Assembly (NCBI GenBank): GCA_002327315.1
Contig: DCVI01000040.1
Coordinates: 1 to 11,785, forward strand
Direction of reading: 5' to 3'
Length of the DNA stretch: 11,785 nucleotides
Origin: Syntrophaceae bacterium UBA2192
Lineage (GTDB): Bacteria; Desulfobacterota; Syntrophia; Syntrophales; UBA2192
A program made the position numbers and the translations under genes. This document shows positions 6,701 to 11,785 of this stretch, in pieces (the stretch's first letter is position 1; each line of letters opens with the position of its first letter). The notes below the pieces were generated by a model, which saw only the letters and a list, made by a program, of their open reading frames with translations, was not told the DNA's origin and made no database searches.

Positions 6701-6826
6701 CCATTTCCCTGATCTCCCTCTCCCTATGGGAGCCCTTACCTCTGTTCTCCTCCCCTGGCGGGAGGAGGAAGTGCAGGAGGGGGACAATCCCCTTCCTCAT
6801 TTGGGAGAGGGTCGGGGTGAGGGGGA
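6701..6826. repeat. CTCCC / GGGGTGAGGG element, copy 3, split by a second hairpin
   Basis: The left half (6701-6732, ending TCTCCCTCTCCCTATGGGAG) and the right half (6795-6826, TTGGGAGAGGGTCGGGGTGA then GGGGG) match the two ends of copies 1 and 2. They are separated by about 60 bases that hold a separate hairpin, CTCCTCCC-CTGGC-GGGAGGAG (6747-6767), and GACAATCCCCTTCCTC, a phrase related to GATGATCCCCTTCCTC at 671-686. It occupies most of the gene-free space before the MtnA-like stop. Confidence 0.65.
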
Positions 6827-6832
6827 AAATGG

Positions 6833-7834
6833 TCAGTTTCTCCTTCTTGTTATGCCGCCCGTCGTCACGATCCCCGTCACCAGCTCCGCCGGCGTGAGGT
6901 CGAAGGCCGGGTAGTAACCCTTCACGGCGGGGCCGCTGATGGGTGCACCCCGGAACTCGAGAACCTCCCTCGGGTCCCGCTCCTCGATCGGGATGTCGGC
7001 GCCGCAGAGCGTCCGTTTGTCCGGCCCGCCGTAAGCGAGAATGTAGAAGGGGATTTTGAAGTAATTGGCGCAGATGGCAAGCTGGAGCGTCCCCACCTTG
7101 TTGGCCACCACCCCGTCCATGGCCACCCGGTCGGCCGCGGCGAAGACCTTGCTGACCATCCCCTTCGACATGCAGTGGGCGGCCATGTTGTCGGTGATAA
7201 GCGTCGTGTCGATGCCAAGCTCGCTCACCGACCAGGCCGTGAGCCGGGCCCCCTGAAGATAGGGCCGCGTCTCCGTGCAGATCACCCGCACGTCCTTGCC
7301 GTTTTTGCGGGCCATGCTCAGCATGTGCAGAAGGGCCGGCCCGGCGAAGCAGTGGGTGAGGATGCGGTCGCCGGAGACAAGAAGCGTCTCGGCGTGGCGG
7401 CCCGTGTCCTCGGAGATCCGGCGCTGGCTCTCCAGGGCCCTTCGCAGAGATGCCAGGATGACCTCGGAGGCGGGCTTTGCACCGGCCGCCTCCTCGATGC
7501 GGCCCATGAGCTTGTTCACGAGGGCCGCCAGGTGAAAACCGGTGGGTCGCGTGGCGATGAGGCGGTTTGCCGCTTCCCGAAGCGTTGCGGTTTTCCCGGC
7601 GGTGCTGCCGTGCTCGAGCTTCCGAGCCGCCAGGTAGAGCCCGAATCCCGCAGTGACGGCGATGTCGCCCGCCCCCTGGACGGCCATCTCTTCGATGGCA
7701 CGGGCCACGGCCTCGTAATCGGGGCACTCCAGGCGGACGATTTCCCGCGGGAGTCTGCGCCGGTCGATAATGACGAGCAAATCGCCCTCGAGGGTTACGT
7801 TGTCCTCCAGGTCCATGAGCAGCGGCTTTTTCAT
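6833..7834 (-). CDS. MtnA-like sugar-phosphate isomerase (eIF-2B alpha family)
   Basis: A 333-residue member of the family that includes methylthioribose-1-phosphate isomerase (MtnA), ribose-1,5-bisphosphate isomerase and eIF2B subunits. MtnA converts the aldose-1-phosphate to a ketose in methionine salvage. Visible family motifs are T-H-C-F-A-G at 160-165 with the expected catalytic Cys162, E-T-R-P-Y-L-Q-G-A-R-L-T-A-W at 188-201, T-D-N-M-A-A-H at 214-220, A-D-R-V-A at 234-238 with the expected catalytic Asp235, V-A-N-K-V-G-T, and a C-terminal P-A-F-D-L-T-P. The usual R-G-A-P phosphate motif near residue 53 is replaced by Q-G-A-G, so the substrate may differ. I chose the ATG at 7834 because homology begins just after it; an in-frame ATG at 7870 is possible and neither has a strong ribosome binding site. 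No other methionine-salvage gene is present. It is divergent from the PAS-LuxR gene. Confidence 0.85.
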   Translation of the reverse strand: MKKPLLMDLEDNVTLEGDLLVIIDRRRLPREIVRLECPDYEAVARAIEEMAVQGAGDIAVTAGFGLYLAARKLEHGSTAGKTATLREAANRLIATRPTGFHLAALVNKLMGRIEEAAGAKPASEVILASLRRALESQRRISEDTGRHAETLLVSGDRILTHCFAGPALLHMLSMARKNGKDVRVICTETRPYLQGARLTAWSVSELGIDTTLITDNMAAHCMSKGMVSKVFAAADRVAMDGVVANKVGTLQLAICANYFKIPFYILAYGGPDKRTLCGADIPIEERDPREVLEFRGAPISGPAVKGYYPAFDLTPAELVTGIVTTGGITRRRN

Positions 7835-7876
7835 AATAATGACACCTGTCAGGTTGCCTCTCCCCGGCATTACTAC

Positions 7877-7894
7877 CACATCCGGCCGGGTGTG
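7877..7894. promoter_or_regulatory. Candidate operator in the divergent region
   Basis: CACATCCGGCCGGGTGTG is an 18-bp palindrome with one mismatched pair and a perfect CCGGCCGG centre. It lies 43 bases upstream of the chosen MtnA-like start and 115 bases before the PAS-LuxR start. A regulator of either gene could use it; no evidence identifies which. Confidence 0.35.
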
Positions 7895-8009
7895 TAAATC
7901 TGCGTCGGACCTTGTCCATTTTCCCGCTTGATCGGGCCCCGCAAATGAGATAAGGCGGATAGAGGCGCGTACCGTCCCGATGCGCTGCCGTCCTCCCGGA
8001 GAAGGGTGA

Positions 8010-9281
8010 ATGAAAAAAAACGCCGCTCCAGACAAGTCCATTCCGCAGATCGACAAAAAATACGTCCGGCTCATCGAAGAGCTCAGCAAATCCGAGCAGG
8101 AGAAAGCGGTCATTCTCGATGCCATGACCGAGCTCGTCCTGTTTCTCGATACGGATCTGCGGGTGATCTGGGCCAACAAGGCGATGCGGGAGGCCTTCAA
8201 CATCAAGCCCGGCCAGCTGAACGGGAAACACTGCTACCAGGCGCTGCACAACCGGAGCCGGGCCTGCAGCATCTGTCCGGCGGAAAGGACGCTCAAGACC
8301 GACGCGCCCCAGGAGGTCGTCGACATTTCCTCGTACAAGAAGAACTGGGTTTTGCGCAGCTATCCGGTATGGAATGAAAAAGGGGCGCTCAGCGGGGTCG
8401 TCGAGATCGTGACTGACATCACCGAGCGAAGGCGGGCCGAGGAAGCCATGCGTCAGTCGGAGCAGAAGTACCGGGAGCTTTTCGAGAACGCCAATGACAT
8501 GATCTTCATCCTCGATTTCGCGGGCCAGATCCTCTCCTGCAATACGGCGGCGGCCAGGACGTATGGTTACGAACCCGAGCGGATGCCGGGACTCAACATG
8601 GCGAACCTCCTCGACAAGAGCTACCTGCCTGTGGTCCGCAAGCTCTTTCGCAAGAAACGCGGCGAACTGGACGTACCGAACCCCATGGAGTTCCTGACCC
8701 ACACCCGGACGGGGGAAGCCGTGTGGGTGGAGGTGAATACCCGTGGCATCAAGGAGAAAGGCAAGCTCATTGCCATTCACGGCATTGCCCGAAACATCAC
8801 GGAGCGCAAGCGGATGGAGGAGGCCCTGAAAAAGAGGGAACAGGAGCTGGAAGAAAAATCCCGGAACCTCGAGGACGCAAACACCGCCCTCAGGGTCCTG
8901 CTCAAGCGCCGGGAGGACGACAAGGCCGAGCTCGAGGAGAAGGTCATCTGCAACGTGAGGGAGCTGGTTCTGCCCTACATCGAAAACCTGAAGATGACCC
9001 CGATCAACAGCCACCAGCTGAATCAGTTGAAAATCCTCGAGCGAAACACCAGTGAGATTATCTCCCCGTTCCTGCGCACCCTGTCGACGAAATACCCCAA
9101 CCTCACCCCCATGGAAATCAAGATCATCAACTTCATCCGTGAAGGGCGCACGACCAAGGAAATGGCGGAGCTGCTGAACGCCTCGGCCAGGACCGTCGAG
9201 GTCCACCGGGACAATATCCGGAAAAAGCTGGGCCTTCGGAACCGGAAGGCCAATCTGAAATCGCACCTCATGGCCCTGTAG
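8010..9281 (+). CDS. PAS-PAS-LuxR transcriptional regulator
   Basis: A 423-residue soluble regulator. PAS 1 (about 30-142, ending T-D-I-T-E-R-R) carries three cysteines, Cys75, Cys86 and Cys89 (C-x10-C-x2-C), and could bind a metal, heme or iron-sulfur group or act as a thiol switch. PAS 2 (about 146-272) ends A-R-N-I-T-E-R-K. A long charged coiled coil follows (about 268-310). The C-terminal LuxR/NarL-type helix-turn-helix is at about 365-423: L-T-P-M-E-I-K-I-I-N-F-I, then T-T-K-E-M-A-E-L-L, then A-R-T-V-E-V-H-R-D-N-I-R-K-K-L. There is no receiver domain, so control should come from the PAS domains. GGAGAAGG precedes the ATG at 8010. This architecture is frequent in deltaproteobacteria. Three TACGTAGTT repeats lie directly after its stop and in front of the redox gene pair, making that pair a plausible target. 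Confidence 0.92.
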   Translation: MKKNAAPDKSIPQIDKKYVRLIEELSKSEQEKAVILDAMTELVLFLDTDLRVIWANKAMREAFNIKPGQLNGKHCYQALHNRSRACSICPAERTLKTDAPQEVVDISSYKKNWVLRSYPVWNEKGALSGVVEIVTDITERRRAEEAMRQSEQKYRELFENANDMIFILDFAGQILSCNTAAARTYGYEPERMPGLNMANLLDKSYLPVVRKLFRKKRGELDVPNPMEFLTHTRTGEAVWVEVNTRGIKEKGKLIAIHGIARNITERKRMEEALKKREQELEEKSRNLEDANTALRVLLKRREDDKAELEEKVICNVRELVLPYIENLKMTPINSHQLNQLKILERNTSEIISPFLRTLSTKYPNLTPMEIKIINFIREGRTTKEMAELLNASARTVEVHRDNIRKKLGLRNRKANLKSHLMAL

Positions 9282-9283
9282 AT

Positions 9284-9316
9284 TACGTAGTTGCAATACG
9301 TAGTTTTTACGTAGTT
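9284..9316. promoter_or_regulatory. Three TACGTAGTT direct repeats
   Basis: Exact copies at 9284-9292, 9297-9305 and 9308-9316, with starts 13 and 11 bases apart, so roughly one helical turn each. Each contains the palindrome TACGTA. They begin three bases after the PAS-LuxR stop and lie 131 bases before the next start codon. The spacing suits cooperative binding of a regulator. Confidence 0.55.
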
Positions 9317-9446
9317 TTTCCGTATTGTGCTTTATGGTAAGGGATGCTTGTATTGAGCGTCCCCGGGAGGTTTCTCTCCGGTCCGTCACCTGCCCTCTCA
9401 CCTCCTGAAACGGAAACATCTCACCGAAAGCTAGGAGGATGTACCT

Positions 9447-10025
9447 ATGACTAAAGAAGAGAAGATTGAAGCCATTCGTCAACGTGCCCGGAAGAACTTT
9501 TCTCTCGGCTACAACTGCGCCGAGTGTGTGACCGAAGCGGTGCTGACAGTGATAGACACGGGACTGCCACCGGAAGTAAAGAAAGTGGCCACCGGCTTCG
9601 GTGGGGGTGTGGGCCTTTACGGGGACACCTGCGGGGCCATCACTGGAGCAGTGATTGCCGTGGGCTGTGTCCACGGACGCAGCAAGCTTATCGAGGACCC
9701 CGATCCCAAGGCGGCAGCGAAGAAATCGGCTGCCCAGCTGTATGGTATGCCGGGCCTTTACCGCCTTTTCAACCAGATCCCCAACAAGTTCCGTGAAAAA
9801 TACGGTTTCACCTGCTGCCGGGACCTGACAACGAAGTGGCAGGGTAGCTGGCTCTGCCGGGATCACGCCCTGCACTGCCGTGAGATCATCACCGACGCTG
9901 CGGGCATTGCCGCCGAGCTGATCATGGCCGATCGGGACGAGGCGGCTTCGAAACCTTTCGGGCCGAATGTGGAAAACCTGGAACAAACAGCGGAGGCCTG
10001 CGACCTCTCCGGAAAGGGCACCTGA
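9447..10025 (+). CDS. C_GCAxxG_C_C family redox protein
   Basis: A 192-residue cysteine-rich protein of the C_GCAxxG_C_C family, a group of putative redox proteins found mostly in anaerobes. Its reaction is not established. The family pattern is visible: Y-N-C-A-E-C (Cys24, Cys27), G-F-G-G-G-V-G-L-Y-G (50-59), then C-G-A-I-T-G-A at 62-68, Cys74, and a C-terminal set Cys123, Cys124, Cys137, Cys144. There is no signal peptide or membrane segment, so it is cytoplasmic. AGGAGG (9433-9438) lies eight bases before the ATG, a strong start. The selenoprotein-type flavoprotein follows on the same strand after 193 bases; this pairing suggests a shared role in thiol, persulfide or metal redox chemistry. 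Its TGA stop is followed by a hairpin, but a second in-frame stop after five codons argues against readthrough. Confidence 0.88.
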   Translation: MTKEEKIEAIRQRARKNFSLGYNCAECVTEAVLTVIDTGLPPEVKKVATGFGGGVGLYGDTCGAITGAVIAVGCVHGRSKLIEDPDPKAAAKKSAAQLYGMPGLYRLFNQIPNKFREKYGFTCCRDLTTKWQGSWLCRDHALHCREIITDAAGIAAELIMADRDEAASKPFGPNVENLEQTAEACDLSGKGT

Positions 10026-10038
10026 GGCTCCGCGATAT

Positions 10039-10057
10039 CCTGAGCAGTTTGCTCAGG
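10039..10057. other. Intercistronic hairpin
   Basis: CCTGAGCA-GTT-TGCTCAGG is a perfect eight-base-pair stem with a three-base loop, 13 bases after the upstream stop codon. No T-run follows, so it is a weak terminator at best; attenuation or protection of the upstream mRNA end is more likely. Confidence 0.6.
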
Positions 10058-10139
10058 CACAACGATTCGGAGAAACCTGACCATTCAGGCACGAGCGGCC
10101 GCTCCGGCGAGAGCGGTTGGATGGACGTTGCTTGTGTCA

Positions 10140-10172
10140 GCCCTTCGGGGAAGGGCATTTGGAATATTCCAA
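10140..10172. promoter_or_regulatory. Hairpin plus TTGGAATATTCCAA palindrome upstream of selenoprotein gene
   Basis: GCCCTTC-GGG-GAAGGGC (10140-10156) is a perfect seven-base-pair stem. TTGGAATATTCCAA (10159-10172) is a perfect 14-bp palindrome that starts two bases later. A TATAAA box-like stretch lies at 10185-10190. The palindrome is a candidate operator for the gene at 10219; a -35 box at standard spacing is not clear. Confidence 0.45.
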
Positions 10173-10218
10173 GGACTGAAAGCATATAAATACACGGGAT
10201 CTCGCAAGGGAATCATTC

Positions 10219-11556
10219 ATGAGCAGGAAGATCGTCGTCATAGGCGGCGGGGCGGGGGGACCGTCCAGCGCCGCCGAGGCAAAACGACGCGACAAATCGT
10301 TGGACGTGACCATGGTCGAGCGGGGAGACTTCGTCTCCTTCGCCGCCTGACCGATGCCTTATTACATCGGTGATGTAATCAAGGAATCCAAGCGGCTGGT
10401 CATCCGCACGCCGGAAGAGTTCAAGAAGACGGGCATCGATGCACGAGTCAAAACCAATGTCGAAGGCATCGACGCCCGGAACAGGCTGGTCCACCTGTCC
10501 GGCGGCGAGACCATCCCCTACGATTATCTCGTCATGGCCACCGGTGCCGATGCCGTCCGCCTGGACATCCCGGGCAGGGATCTGGAAGGGGTCTTCGTCA
10601 TCCGAAACCTCACCGACGGCCTGAACATCAAGTCCTACCTGAACGAGGGGGACGTCAGGAAGGTCGCCATCATAGGCGGGGGCTTCATCGCCATGGAGAT
10701 GTGCGAGGCCCTTCGGAACCTGGGCTGCGAAGTGAAAGTCATAGCGCGCCAGCAACGGCCGACCGTTCGCTGGGATCCCGAATTCACCAAGATGATCGTG
10801 GAGGAACTGGCGACGAACCAGGTCGAGTTCATGCCGGGAACGAAACCCCTGGCCATTGAGAAGGGGAAGAGCGCCAGGCTGAAATTGTCCACGTGTGATG
10901 GCTACCTGGACGTGGACATGGTTCTTATGGGCACGGGGATTCGGCCTAATATTGTGCTCGCGAAGGAGATGGGCCTCGCCCTGGGTGAAAGCGGTGCAGT
11001 CAAGGTTGATTCCCGCCAGAGGACGTCCCTGGAAGGGGTCTGGGCCGTGGGAGACTGCTGTGAGGTATTCCACAAGGTCGCAGGCCGGTGGGTTTACTGC
11101 CCGTTGGGCGACATCGCCAACAAGCAGGGACGTGTGGCCGGCCAGAACATCGGCGGCGGCTCCCCTGTGGCATTTCCCGGCATCGTGGGCGCTCAAGCCT
11201 TCAAGGTCTTCAATCTGGAGGTCGCCGACACAGGCCTCACGGAGGAGGAGGCTGCAAAGTACGGCTTTGAGCCGGTAAGCTCGTTGATCTGGGGGCTTCC
11301 CATCGGTCGGCCAATGACCAAAGGCGAGAAGCTGGGGATCAAGCTCGTTGGCGACAAGAAAACGGGCAAGCTCCTCGGCGCCCAGTGCATCGGAAGGAAG
11401 GGGGCCGTCCAACGGGTCAGTGCCCTGTCCATTGCCCTCTGGTCGGGGCTCACCGTCGACGAACTCGGCTATGTGGATCTTCCCTATGCGCCGCCTTTCG
11501 GGGGCGCCTGGGATGCCATCCACATCGCGGCCCAGGACCTGGCAAGGAAACTCTAG
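10219..11556 (+). CDS. CoA-disulfide-reductase-like flavoprotein, predicted selenoprotein (Sec44)
   Basis: A 445-residue FAD/NAD(P)H flavoprotein if TGA codon 44 is read as selenocysteine. The family (CoA-disulfide reductase, NADH oxidase, NAD(P)H sulfur/polysulfide reductase) passes hydride from NAD(P)H through FAD to one active-site Cys, which in CoADR forms a mixed disulfide with CoA. Visible: FAD motif V-I-G-G-G-A-G-G (7-14); E-R-G-D-F-V-S-F-A-A then TGA then P-M-P-Y-Y-I-G, aligning codon 44 with that Cys (normally F-A-N-C-G-L-P-Y-Y); NAD(P) motif I-I-G-G-G-F-I-A-M-E (151-160); flavin motif V-W-A-V-G-D-C-C (274-281); and dimerisation domain from about 325, ending D-L-P-Y-A-P-P-F. Total length matches the family. 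The ATG at 10219 has AAGGG eight bases upstream. A SECIS-like hairpin follows the TGA. The frame is otherwise open, so a decayed gene is unlikely. The alternative start at 10354 lacks the FAD motif and active site. The exact substrate is unknown. Confidence 0.88.
10348..10350 (+). other. In-frame TGA predicted to encode selenocysteine
   Basis: Codon 44 of the flavoprotein. Family members carry the redox-active cysteine here, at about residue 43. Cys codons TGC/TGT differ from TGA by one base, so either Sec or a point mutation could explain it. The adjacent hairpin and the intact frame beyond favour Sec. Confidence 0.85.
10357..10384 (+). promoter_or_regulatory. Bacterial SECIS-like hairpin
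   Basis: The stem is CCTT (10357-10360) and ATTACATC (10361-10368) on the left, with GATGTAAT (10372-10379), one unpaired C (10380) and AAGG (10381-10384) on the right, closed by a GGT loop (10369-10371). That makes 12 pairs with a single bulge. GAT (10353-10355) can add three pairs with ATC (10386-10388). The loop starts 18 bases after the TGA and its first two bases are G, as expected for SelB recognition in bacteria. Third codon positions here are unusually A/T rich for this gene (CCT, TAT, GGT, GAT, GTA), as if held by RNA structure. The bulge is on the 3' side, unlike the E. coli fdhF element. Confidence 0.82.
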
Positions 11557-11603
11557 CCGCTGCGCGGCGCACCCCACCATTCCCCTCCCTTGACGGGAGG
11601 GGA
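11556..11603. terminator. Hairpins after the selenoprotein gene
   Basis: GCCGC-TGC-GCGGC (11556-11568) overlaps the last base of the stop, and TCCCCTCCC-TTGAC-GGGAGGGGA (11581-11603) follows. Neither has a T-run. They may end the transcript or protect its 3' end, but the second is also related to the CTCCC repeats. Confidence 0.4.
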
Positions 11604-11630
11604 TGAAGGGGAGGGTGAATGATCGTAAGA

Positions 11631-11694
11631 CCCCCTCACCCTTGCCCCGTTCGACAGGCTCACGACACCGCTCTCCCGCGCAGGGGAGAGGGGG
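11631..11694. repeat. Reversed CTCCC / GGGGTGAGGG element with embedded GTTCGACAGGCTCAC repeat
   Basis: CCCCCTCACCC at the left is the reverse of the GGGTGAGGGGG end of the other copies. CTCTCCC-GCGCAG-GGGAGAG (11671-11690) is the hairpin core. Between them lies GTTCGACAGGCTCACGAC (11649-11666), which I recognise as a separate, widely distributed intergenic repeat. This looks like one repeat inserted in or recombined with another. Confidence 0.55.
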
Positions 11695-11760
11695 GAACTC
11701 CCAGGGTTGGGTAATCACGATGACAATTACAAACTGCTTCAAAGGAAGGTAAACCGGACG

Positions 11761-11785
11761 ATGTTTCACGAAGACCGATGCGACT
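11761..11785 (+). CDS. Possible start of a gene cut by the window end
   Basis: An ATG at 11761 opens a frame (M-F-H-E-D-R-C-D) that stays open for the last eight codons, with AAGGAAGG at 11742-11749. The gap to the ATG is slightly long at 11 bases. Eight codons are too few to identify anything. Confidence 0.25.

Noticed and set aside
9325..9353. Sigma-70 promoter TTGTGC-N17-TTGTAT before the C_GCAxxG_C_C gene
   Set aside because: The -10 match is poor, and several equally weak pairs can be drawn in the same AT-rich stretch, so I do not list one.
6405..9986. Very long minus-strand open frame (about 1190 codons) spanning several genes
   Set aside because: It runs antisense to the PAS-LuxR and C_GCAxxG_C_C genes and through the MtnA-like gene in another frame. 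Its translation is Arg/Gly/Pro/His-rich with no family motif. This is a usual artefact of GC-rich codon bias.
10219..10350. Flavoprotein as a pseudogene with a nonsense mutation
   Set aside because: The stop lies precisely at the catalytic Cys column, is TGA and not TAA/TAG, is followed by a SECIS-like hairpin, and the rest of the frame is undamaged. Sequencing error cannot be excluded from sequence alone.
10354..11556. Flavoprotein starting at ATG 10354 as a complete gene
   Set aside because: This start has no ribosome binding site of its own and drops the FAD-binding glycine motif and active site, which are encoded in frame immediately upstream.
10213..11769. Minus-strand open frame of about 518 codons opposite the selenoprotein gene
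   Set aside because: The plus strand encodes a clear flavoprotein with ordered motifs. The minus frame has none and runs into repeats.

Overview
The window is GC-rich, densely coded bacterial DNA. Its mix of multi-PAS hybrid kinases, a PAS-PAS-LuxR regulator, a sigma-54 type promoter, a C_GCAxxG_C_C redox protein, apparent selenocysteine use and hairpin-rich intergenic repeats best fits an anaerobic deltaproteobacterium (Desulfobacterota, Syntrophales-like). That placement is inference from gene content; no rRNA or other marker gene is present.

Layout. (1) Minus strand 30-2572: a TPM-domain membrane protein, a nucleotidyltransferase-fold protein and LemA, transcribed in that order and separated by repeat-filled gaps. 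(2) Plus strand 2854-5598: a soluble 914-residue hybrid histidine kinase (four PAS, HisKA, HATPase, receiver) behind a good -24/-12 promoter. (3) 5599-6832: two small proteins, one on the minus strand (unknown) and one on the plus strand (KOW-like), set among hairpins, with a clear terminator after the second. (4) 6833-9281: a divergent pair, an MtnA-like sugar-phosphate isomerase (minus) and a PAS-PAS-LuxR regulator (plus). (5) 9447-11556: a C_GCAxxG_C_C protein followed by a CoA-disulfide-reductase-like flavoprotein. (6) 11557-11785: repeats, and possibly the first codons of another gene.

The main result is in region 5. The flavoprotein frame opens at 10219 and is interrupted at codon 44 by TGA (10348-10350). 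This is exactly where the CoADR/NADH oxidase family carries its redox-active cysteine (F-V-S-F-A-A-[TGA]-P-M-P-Y-Y). The TGA is followed, 18 nt before the loop, by a near-perfect hairpin with a GGU apical loop, which matches bacterial SECIS geometry. The natural reading is one 445-residue selenoprotein. An automatic caller would drop the first 45 codons and start at the ATG at 10354, losing the FAD-binding glycine motif and the active site.

Functionally, region 5 looks like a small thiol/selenol redox unit: a Cys-rich C_GCAxxG_C_C protein plus a Sec-containing CoA-disulfide, persulfide or polysulfide reductase. It may be controlled by the PAS-LuxR protein encoded just upstream, since three TACGTAGTT repeats lie directly between that gene and the unit. 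The intergenic spaces hold several families of short repeats: CTCTCCCC/GGGGTGAGGG elements, AATCCCCC hairpins and heptad-like strings. Some are nested in one another, and one is bounded by a 27-bp copy of the adjacent gene end.
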